The position numbers were made by a program, and so were the translations under genes. DNA of 8,492 nt from the NCBI GenBank assembly GCA_002790635.1, contig PFVN01000037.1, positions 1 to 8,492 on the forward strand. The letters are read 5' to 3'. How positions within the stretch are numbered: the stretch's first letter is position 1; every line of letters begins with the position of its first letter. This document shows, in pieces, positions 1-4,776 of this stretch. A model generated the notes under the pieces. The model was not told the origin of the DNA and searched no databases. It saw only the letters and a list, made by a program, of their open reading frames with translations. The stretch is from Candidatus Moranbacteria bacterium CG_4_9_14_3_um_filter_42_9 (GTDB taxonomy: Bacteria > Patescibacteriota > Minisyncoccia > Moranbacterales > UBA2206).

Positions 1-2
1 AA

Positions 3-23
3 TCCCCCTTTTATACAGGGGGA
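3..23 (+). promoter_or_regulatory. Inverted repeat covering the dprA ribosome binding site
   Basis: TCCCCC (3-8) can pair with GGGGGA (18-23) across a 9-nt loop. The right arm contains the only purine-rich stretch that could serve as a Shine-Dalgarno site for the ATG at 31. If the hairpin forms in the mRNA, it would hide that site. There is no T-run after it on either strand, so it is not an intrinsic terminator. The upstream gene is outside the window, so I cannot tell whether this belongs to its 3' end. Confidence 0.4.
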
Positions 24-30
24 AATATTT

Positions 31-1113
31 ATGAAATATTTAAACGCCCTCAACAAAATATCCGGTCTCGGACCACAGAAGTTCAAATTGCTTTTTAATT
101 TTTTTGCTTCACCTGAAAAAATTTGGCGCGCCGGATCAAAAGAACTCAGAGCCGCTAAAATCGGAGAGGTCCTGATTGAAAAAGTGCTTGCAGAAAGATC
201 CGCTATTGATCCGGAGGCCGAATGGCAAAGGCTGGAAAAAGAAAACATTCAAATGATAACTCTGCCGGATCCATCTTATCCCAGTCTTTTAAAAGAAAGC
301 GTCAATCCGCCCTACATTATATATATGAAGGGAGACGCCTCTTTGTTAGCAGAAACTGCCCCAATGCTTTCTATTGTCGGCTCAAGAAAATATACTTCCT
401 ACGGCGCGCAAGCAGCCCAGACGCTCGCTCGTGATTTGGCCAACGCCGGAATGATCGTTGTGAGCGGCATGGCGCTTGGCATTGACACTTTTGCCCATCG
501 CGGAGCGCTCAATGCCGGCGGAAAAACCATTGCCGTGCTCGGCAACAGTTTGGATGACGCCAATATTTACCCGCGCAACAATTTCAATTTGTCCCGGGAC
601 ATTTTGGAGAACGGATTGCTCCTCAGTGAATATCCGCTGGAAACTTCCGCCGGTCCGCTGACTTTCCCCGCCCGCAACCGGATCATCGCAGGATTATCTT
701 TGGGAACAGTGGTCGTGGAGGCCGGAGAAAAAAGCGGCGCACTTATCACTGCTGAAATGGCTCTCGAAAATAACCGTGATGTTTTTGCCGTGCCGGGTCC
801 AATTTTTTCTTTGCAATCAATCGGCACAAATAATTTGATCAAAAAAGGCGCGAAAATCGTAACCAGTGTAAAAGATATCTTGGAAGAACTTAATTTAGGC
901 AGAGAAGAAAATAAGGCTCCACTGGCCGCGAAAATTCCGACTTCCAAAGAAGAAGAAATTTTACTCAAAATTTTAGGGAGTGAGCCGCTCCACATTGACA
1001 ATATCTCAAAAATATCTAAACTGGGAACAGCGTCTGCCGCTTCTACCCTCTCGCTCATGGAAATAAAAGGCTGGGCGAAAAATATCGGCGGACAGAATTA
1101 TATTTTATTATAA
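31..1113 (+). CDS. dprA: DprA/Smf DNA-processing protein
   Basis: DprA binds incoming single-stranded DNA in the cytoplasm during natural transformation and loads RecA onto it. The 360-residue length fits the family. Residues about 1-60 form a helical N-terminal region with a helix-hairpin-helix-like GLG (12-14). Residues about 80-290 are the Rossmann-like DprA core, with the GSR loop (117-119), SGMALGID (145-152), the acidic SE (199-200), FPARNRIIAG (212-221), and EKSGALITAEMAL (233-245). Residues about 300-360 look like the C-terminal winged helix. Two details differ from the usual pattern: the SGxARGID loop has Leu for Arg, and the VLG...YP loop (169-181) is about two residues longer. The ATG at 31 follows a purine-rich site by about 8 nt. 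The topA gene follows 122 nt downstream on the same strand, a common order, and no terminator separates them, so the two may be co-transcribed. Identification is secure; the role in transformation is known for the family only. Confidence 0.95.
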   Translation: MKYLNALNKISGLGPQKFKLLFNFFASPEKIWRAGSKELRAAKIGEVLIEKVLAERSAIDPEAEWQRLEKENIQMITLPDPSYPSLLKESVNPPYIIYMKGDASLLAETAPMLSIVGSRKYTSYGAQAAQTLARDLANAGMIVVSGMALGIDTFAHRGALNAGGKTIAVLGNSLDDANIYPRNNFNLSRDILENGLLLSEYPLETSAGPLTFPARNRIIAGLSLGTVVVEAGEKSGALITAEMALENNRDVFAVPGPIFSLQSIGTNNLIKKGAKIVTSVKDILEELNLGREENKAPLAAKIPTSKEEEILLKILGSEPLHIDNISKISKLGTASAASTLSLMEIKGWAKNIGGQNYILL

Positions 1114-1231
1114 TTTTAAATTTCTAATTTTAAATTTTAAATCAATTTCAAATTACTAAATTAATAAAATTTTTAAAATTTAATCATTTTGATTTCATTT
1201 AAAATTTAGAATTTAGACTTTAAAATTTCCG
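1114..1231 (+). repeat. Degenerate heptanucleotide array filling the dprA-topA spacer
   Basis: Read in steps of seven from 1114, nearly the whole spacer falls into related AT-only or AT-rich heptamers: TTTTAAA at 1114, 1128 and 1135, TTTCTAA at 1121, then TTTAAAA at 1198 and 1219, and TTTAGAA and TTTAGAC at 1205 and 1212. The middle units are more diverged. The array ends 4 nt before the topA start codon, leaving no Shine-Dalgarno site. Units resemble the TTTCCAA units inside topA. Because of its composition, many -10-like hexamers occur and no single promoter can be chosen. Confidence 0.65.
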
Positions 1232-1235
1232 TTTT

Positions 1236-3512
1236 ATGAAGCTTGTAATAGTAGAATCCCCGACCAAAGCCAAGACTATTTCCAAATTCTTGGGCCGCAC
1301 CTACACGGTCAAGTCTTCTTATGGCCACATCCGTGATCTGCCCAAAAAAGAAATGGGTATCGATATTGAGCATGACTTTGAACCCAAGTATATAATTCCA
1401 GCCGCGGCTGAAAAAAGAGTGGCCGAGCTCAAGAAACTGGCGCAAAAAGCGGATAAGATAATTCTGGCTACCGACGAGGACCGGGAAGGAGAGGCTATTT
1501 CTTGGCACTTAGCCCAAGCCTTGGGCTTGGTAATTTCCAAATCCCAATTTCCAATTTCCAAACAAAATTCAAAATTCAAAATTCAAAATTCAAAATTTAG
1601 CCGCATAGTCTTTCATGAGATTACAAAGAAAGCTATCGAGCATGCATTGGATAATCCTCGCAAAATAGACCTAAATCTGGTGGATGCCCAGCAGGCCCGA
1701 CGGGTTCTTGACCGTCTGGTTGGCTATGAGCTTTCGCCTTTTCTCTGGAAAAAAATCCGCCGGGGACTTTCCGCCGGACGGGTGCAATCCGTAGCACTCC
1801 GGCTCATTGTCGAACGGGAGAGAGAAATTAAAAACTTTAAACCAGAAGAATATTGGTCCATCGGCGCTCTCCTCAAAAATTCCGCTTCAAGCGCCCAGGA
1901 ATTTGAGGCCAGACTCATCAAGGAGAAAGAAAAAAGTTTGGGCAAGATGGGAATAAAAAACAACGGCCAAGCTGAAAAAATCGTAAAATTTTTGGAAAAA
2001 GCCGATTACCAGACTTTAAGCGTGGTAAAAAAGGAGCTGCAAAAAACTCCAGGACCTGCTTATACCACTTCTACTCTGCAACAGGATGCCAACAACAAGC
2101 TCGGCTTCAGCTCCAAGCAAACCATGGTCATCGCCCAGCAGCTTTATGAGGGCGTCAATATCGGTCCCGGCGGACCGACCGGTCTCATCACTTATATGAG
2201 GACTGACTCGGTTAATTTATCGATGGAATCAATGCTTTCTGCCAGAAAAGTTATCGAAGAAAAGTTCGGTTCTAAATACGCTCTGGCTAATCCCCGTTTT
2301 TTCAAGACTAAATCCAAAGGCGCTCAGGAAGCCCATGAAGCCATTCGGCCGGCTTATCCGGAAAAGGATCCGGAATCACTGAAAGATTATTTGGAACCCA
2401 ATCAATATCGTCTGTATAAACTGATTTGGCAAAGAATGATCGCGAGCCAGATGAGCATTGCCGTTCTCAATTCCGTGACGGTTGACATCGAAGCCAAACA
2501 AAAAAGTTCGAGCGATTTTTACACTTTACGCGCCAACGGTTCCTCGATTAAATTTGCAGGATATTTGAAAGTTTATGGCGACAAGATTCCCGTTACAGAA
2601 AATATCCTCCCCGAACTTGAAGAAAATGAAATTCTCGAACTATTGAAAGTCCTTTCCGCCCAAAAGTTCACCCAACCCCCCGCCCGCTACAGCGAGGCGG
2701 CGCTGGTCAAGGTTCTGGAAGAATTCGGCATCGGCCGCCCTTCGACCTACGCGCCGACTATTTCCACCGTCATTGAAAGAAAATACGTGGCCAAGGACGA
2801 TAACAAAAAGCTTTTTCCGGAAGAAATTGGATTGTTGGTTTCCGACCTTTTGGTGGAACACTTCTCGGAAATCGTTGATTATAAATTCACCGCCAAAATG
2901 GAAGAAGACCTCGATGAAATTGCCGAAGGCAGAAAAAAATGGGTGCCGGTTATCCGGGATTTTTACGGCCCTTTCCATAAAAATCTGAAAGAGAAAACTA
3001 AGGAAGTCAAAAAAGAGGACTTCGTTGAAAAGATCGGACGCGCTTGCCCTGATTGCGGAGCCGAGCTGATCATGAAATTCGGACGCTTTGGTAAATTTAT
3101 CGCCTGTTCCAATTATCCGGAATGCCGCCACACGGAAAAGACTGAGGCAGAAAAAAAAGTTGATGAAGAAAACAAGGGCGAGATCTGTGAAATATGCGGG
3201 GCACCGATGGTAGTGAAACGCGGTAAGTTCGGAACATTCTTGGGTTGCTCAAATTATCCCGAGTGTAAGGGCATCAAAAGACTTGAAAAAAAAGTCGGAG
3301 TAAAATGCCCCAAGTGCGCAGTCGGAGAGATCGTCGAAAAGAAATCCAAGCGCGGCCGACTGTTCTATGGCTGCAGTGCCTATCCCAAATGTGATTTTGC
3401 CCTGTGGAGCAAGCCGACCAGTGAAAAATGCCCGACTTGTGGCTCGCTTCTGGTCTTCGCCGCCAAAGGCAAGGCTAAGTGCTCTAACAAGGAGTGTAAA
3501 TTTGAAAAATAA
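1236..3512 (+). CDS. topA: DNA topoisomerase I (type IA) with four C-terminal zinc ribbons
   Basis: This enzyme relaxes negatively supercoiled DNA by cutting one strand through a 5'-phosphotyrosine. The Toprim domain holds Glu7 in IVESPTKAKT and the DEDREGE acidic motif (80-86: Asp80, Asp82, Glu84). GLSAGRVQSVALRLIVERE begins at 177. The catalytic tyrosine is Tyr320 in LITYMRTDS, with Arg322 beside it, and the EFGIGRPSTYAPTI motif starts near 496. The C-terminal tail has four Cys4 units: C604/C607/C624/C630, C651/C654/C671/C677, C691/C694/C713/C719, and a shorter C732/C735/C749/C754. The total of 758 residues is normal for a bacterial TopA with this tail. The unusual part is residues about 100-121, a low-complexity Ser/Lys/Gln/Phe/Ile stretch encoded by a heptamer array, inserted between the acidic motif and RIVFHEIT. 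The start ATG has no visible Shine-Dalgarno site and an AT-rich leader. An intrinsic terminator follows the TAA stop. Confidence 0.97.
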   Translation: MKLVIVESPTKAKTISKFLGRTYTVKSSYGHIRDLPKKEMGIDIEHDFEPKYIIPAAAEKRVAELKKLAQKADKIILATDEDREGEAISWHLAQALGLVISKSQFPISKQNSKFKIQNSKFSRIVFHEITKKAIEHALDNPRKIDLNLVDAQQARRVLDRLVGYELSPFLWKKIRRGLSAGRVQSVALRLIVEREREIKNFKPEEYWSIGALLKNSASSAQEFEARLIKEKEKSLGKMGIKNNGQAEKIVKFLEKADYQTLSVVKKELQKTPGPAYTTSTLQQDANNKLGFSSKQTMVIAQQLYEGVNIGPGGPTGLITYMRTDSVNLSMESMLSARKVIEEKFGSKYALANPRFFKTKSKGAQEAHEAIRPAYPEKDPESLKDYLEPNQYRLYKLIWQRMIASQMSIAVLNSVTVDIEAKQKSSSDFYTLRANGSSIKFAGYLKVYGDKIPVTENILPELEENEILELLKVLSAQKFTQPPARYSEAALVKVLEEFGIGRPSTYAPTISTVIERKYVAKDDNKKLFPEEIGLLVSDLLVEHFSEIVDYKFTAKMEEDLDEIAEGRKKWVPVIRDFYGPFHKNLKEKTKEVKKEDFVEKIGRACPDCGAELIMKFGRFGKFIACSNYPECRHTEKTEAEKKVDEENKGEICEICGAPMVVKRGKFGTFLGCSNYPECKGIKRLEKKVGVKCPKCAVGEIVEKKSKRGRLFYGCSAYPKCDFALWSKPTSEKCPTCGSLLVFAAKGKAKCSNKECKFEK
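1534..1596 (+). repeat. In-frame heptanucleotide array inside topA (nine 7-bp units)
   Basis: Four units of TTTCCAA type (1534-1561, the second being ATCCCAA) are followed by five of TCAAAAT type (1562-1596, the first being ACAAAAT). Nine units make 63 bp, or 21 codons, so the frame is kept; a change by one or two units would shift it. A perfect 8-bp inverted repeat with a 1-nt centre, AGCCCAAGCCTTGGGCT (1511-1527), lies just upstream, but it encodes ordinary TopA sequence. The encoded residues have no counterpart in typical TopA proteins, where this position is a short loop on the Toprim domain. Confidence 0.85.
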
Positions 3513-3519
3513 TAATTTT

Positions 3520-3541
3520 TGGCTTATATTAGCCATTTTTT
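3520..3541 (+). terminator. Intrinsic terminator of topA
   Basis: TGGCT (3520-3524) pairs with AGCCA (3531-3535) around a 6-nt TATATT loop, followed by six T (3536-3541). It begins 8 nt after the topA stop codon. The stem is short but the position and T-run are right. It separates topA transcription from the RNA gene that follows. On the - strand there is no T-run directly after the stem. Confidence 0.75.
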
Positions 3542-3561
3542 AGCCGACTCTGGATAAGTAC

Positions 3562-3592
3562 TTGAAATATTCGGGAGATGTGCTAGTATTAT
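3562..3592 (+). promoter_or_regulatory. Promoter of the orphan RNA, with a palindrome over the -10 box
   Basis: TTGAAA (3562-3567) is a good -35 box. Sixteen bases later comes TAGTAT (3584-3589), preceded by TG one base upstream (3581-3582), which gives an extended -10 box. TATTAT (3587-3592) is an alternative -10 with a long 19-bp spacer. Transcription would begin near 3596-3600. An inverted repeat GTGCT (3580-3584) / AGCAC (3594-3598) frames the -10 region and could be an operator, or a 5' hairpin if transcription started further upstream. Confidence 0.55.
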
Positions 3593-3596
3593 AAGC

Positions 3597-3694
3597 ACAA
3601 AGACCTGTATTCTGAACTGTCGCCGGACGGTGGCGTGGCTGGGACAACCAGTCTAGGAACGTGGTCGGAGATGGCCCCCTTGGGGCTGTTTTTT
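3597..3694 (+). ncRNA. Orphan structured RNA, candidate DUF3800-associated RNA
   Basis: This GC-rich stretch lies between AT-rich neighbours and has no credible reading frame. Proposed folding: an outer helix GACC (3602-3605) with GGTC (3663-3666), perhaps extended by TTCT (3610-3613) with GGAA (3656-3659). Inside it are two hairpins, CGCC (3621-3624) with GGCG (3632-3635) and a strong 6-bp GGCTGG (3637-3642) with CCAGTC (3648-3653) around a GACAA loop. A terminator hairpin closes the 3' end. Its own promoter and terminator, and the topA terminator just upstream, mark it as a separate gene of about 95-100 nt. It lies tail to tail with a DUF3800 gene, ending 1 nt before that stop codon. Published comparative work described several structured motifs near DUF3800 genes (DUF3800-I and following). 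I cannot recall their consensus well enough to assign one. It does not match tmRNA, SRP RNA, RNase P RNA or a riboswitch that I recognise. Confidence 0.7.
3671..3694 (+). terminator. Intrinsic terminator of the orphan RNA
   Basis: GCCCC (3674-3678) pairs with GGGGC (3682-3686) around a 3-nt CTT loop. The stem extends by wobble pairs and an A-T pair to about 3671/3689. Six T follow or overlap the base of the stem (3689-3694). This is the strongest terminator in the window and acts only on the + strand. Its last T lies one base from the end of the opposing DUF3800 gene. Confidence 0.85.
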
Positions 3695-3695
3695 G

Positions 3696-4331
3696 TTATT
3701 TAAATTTCCATTCATCCTCAATGTGCTTTTTGATGATATTTTTATAAATTTCCCGGTCAGCCTTATTTTCTTGATATGATCTATGAATTGCTCCAGCGAT
3801 CATGTCTGCCAGTTGAATCAGGCTATCACTTTTCGAATCAACTAACTTGCAATTCTTTAGTACTTTTTTCTCCTTGCTGTTAAGTTCTCTCCTTAGATAA
3901 GAAATTAAGCTTCTCCGGAAAATCCTGTCCCCGCTTCCATCAATTCTTATTTTTGCGTCAAAGATGGTCTGATTGCTATATTTGAGCATTGTCTTGATTA
4001 TATAGCTATAAAAAGAATCCTTATTTCCTTTCAGCTCGGGGCTATGTATATTACCCTTATCCACTATCAGGCACCTGACTCGGAATTTATATTTTTTTAC
4101 GCACTCGAGAAATTTTATTCTTATTTCCTGGCTAGATTTGTGAAATTTGAATTCTACATCATCCCTTTTGAATAACTCCCTGCGTAATTCTTTGACCGCA
4201 ATAGCTGTCTTTTCCGCTTCCAAGTTATCGTCAAAAATAACCGCGCTAATCACAAAAAATCCGCTTGATCCTTTATCGATCTTAAATCCTGCATCGCCTG
4301 AATCATCAATAAAAACTAACATATTTTTCAT
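3696..4331 (-). CDS. DUF3800 family protein
   Basis: The 211-residue protein has the two hallmarks of DUF3800: an N-terminal FIDDSGD (7-13) followed by the FFVISAVIF strand (25-33), and a C-terminal SDSLIQLADMIAGAIHRSY (168-186). Candidate acidic or catalytic residues are Asp9, Asp10, Glu60 in EFKFHKS, Asp131 in IRIDGSGDR, and Asp176. The spread of acidic residues at strand ends suggests an RNase H-like nuclease fold, which is an inference; the biochemical activity is not established as far as I know. No signal peptide or membrane segment is seen, so it should be cytosolic. The start has a good Shine-Dalgarno site. The gene is 67 nt downstream of the 125-residue gene on the same strand and may be the last gene of the restriction-modification operon. 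No terminator follows it on its own strand, so readthrough would make RNA antisense to the structured RNA at 3597-3694. Confidence 0.85.
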   Translation of the reverse strand: MKNMLVFIDDSGDAGFKIDKGSSGFFVISAVIFDDNLEAEKTAIAVKELRRELFKRDDVEFKFHKSSQEIRIKFLECVKKYKFRVRCLIVDKGNIHSPELKGNKDSFYSYIIKTMLKYSNQTIFDAKIRIDGSGDRIFRRSLISYLRRELNSKEKKVLKNCKLVDSKSDSLIQLADMIAGAIHRSYQENKADREIYKNIIKKHIEDEWKFK

Positions 4332-4339
4332 TTTTATTT

Positions 4340-4346
4340 TCCTTCC
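4340..4346 (-). promoter_or_regulatory. Ribosome binding site of the DUF3800 gene
   Basis: On the - strand GGAAGGA ends 8 nt before the ATG at 4329-4331. This favours that start over the second in-frame ATG three codons later. It is one of the few convincing Shine-Dalgarno sites in the window and would allow translation independent of the upstream gene. Confidence 0.7.
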
Positions 4347-4398
4347 ACGATTTTTATCCCTGCACTATAGTCCCGCTAGGCCTCAATATTGGCGAAGC

Positions 4399-4776
4399 CT
4401 ATTTTTGCAAACTTACATAAGTTGCTATTATGCCTAGGATTGTAGCAATAACACTTAAAATTTTAGCAAAATCATTATTGAAAAAATTCCAAAACTTTTT
4501 ATACCATGGATCAAAAACTTGATAACCTTTTGAAGTTACCCTTAGCCATCCAATATCAGTGTTTCCATTTAAATCCAAAACCAGATGGTCATCTTTCTCT
4601 ATTTTATTTTCATCTAGAAGAAGTCTAATATTTTGCAATACTTTTTCGTGAAAATATTTGCCGACTAATTCTTGGAGAACATCAATAAATGCTCCCTTAT
4701 AATAAGTTCCTTTCTGTGGGTCTTCATTTAATCCTTTGACTATGGTTAGTATTTCCTTTTGTAATTTTTTATCCAT
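4399..4776 (-). CDS. Small protein with a possible winged-helix domain and a C-terminal membrane helix
   Basis: I do not recognise a named family for this 125-residue protein. Residues 1-90 are soluble and mixed helix/strand. LRVTSKGYQVF (78-88) resembles the end of a winged helix (the 'LTxKG' pattern of many small bacterial regulators), which is suggestive only. An aromatic, basic linker (WYKKFWNFF, 91-99) leads to a hydrophobic segment (about 104-122) that is long enough to cross the membrane once, with a very short tail after it. The soluble part is probably in the cytoplasm. The gene starts inside the end of the restriction-modification gene (8-nt overlap, 4769-4776) and has no clear Shine-Dalgarno site, so translation is probably coupled. 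Placement suggests a job linked to the cassette, such as a membrane sensor or effector, but nothing in the sequence proves this. Confidence 0.75.
   Translation of the reverse strand: MDKKLQKEILTIVKGLNEDPQKGTYYKGAFIDVLQELVGKYFHEKVLQNIRLLLDENKIEKDDHLVLDLNGNTDIGWLRVTSKGYQVFDPWYKKFWNFFNNDFAKILSVIATILGIIATYVSLQK

Noticed and set aside
567..1058. 163-codon open frame on the - strand inside dprA
   Set aside because: It is antisense to the clear DprA core, has a low-complexity Ser/Ala/Leu-rich translation and no recognisable motif.
1534..1596. CRISPR array
   Set aside because: The units are 7 bp with no spacers. It is a simple tandem repeat inside a coding region.
2640..3131. 163-codon open frame on the - strand inside topA
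   Set aside because: It mirrors conserved TopA coding sequence and shows no family pattern.
3597..3694. Self-cleaving ribozyme (hammerhead or HDV-like) or a known riboswitch
   Set aside because: The hammerhead core sequences and the HDV double-pseudoknot layout are not visible, and no downstream gene on the same strand could be regulated.
4377..4405. Hairpin TAGGC/GCCTA followed by five T on the + strand, terminator-like
   Set aside because: No + strand gene precedes it, the loop is long, and it overlaps the end of the 125-residue gene on the other strand. On the - strand it lacks a T-run.
4147..4437. 96-codon open frame on the + strand across the start of the DUF3800 gene
   Set aside because: It is antisense to a convincing DUF3800 protein with a good ribosome binding site, and its translation resembles nothing.
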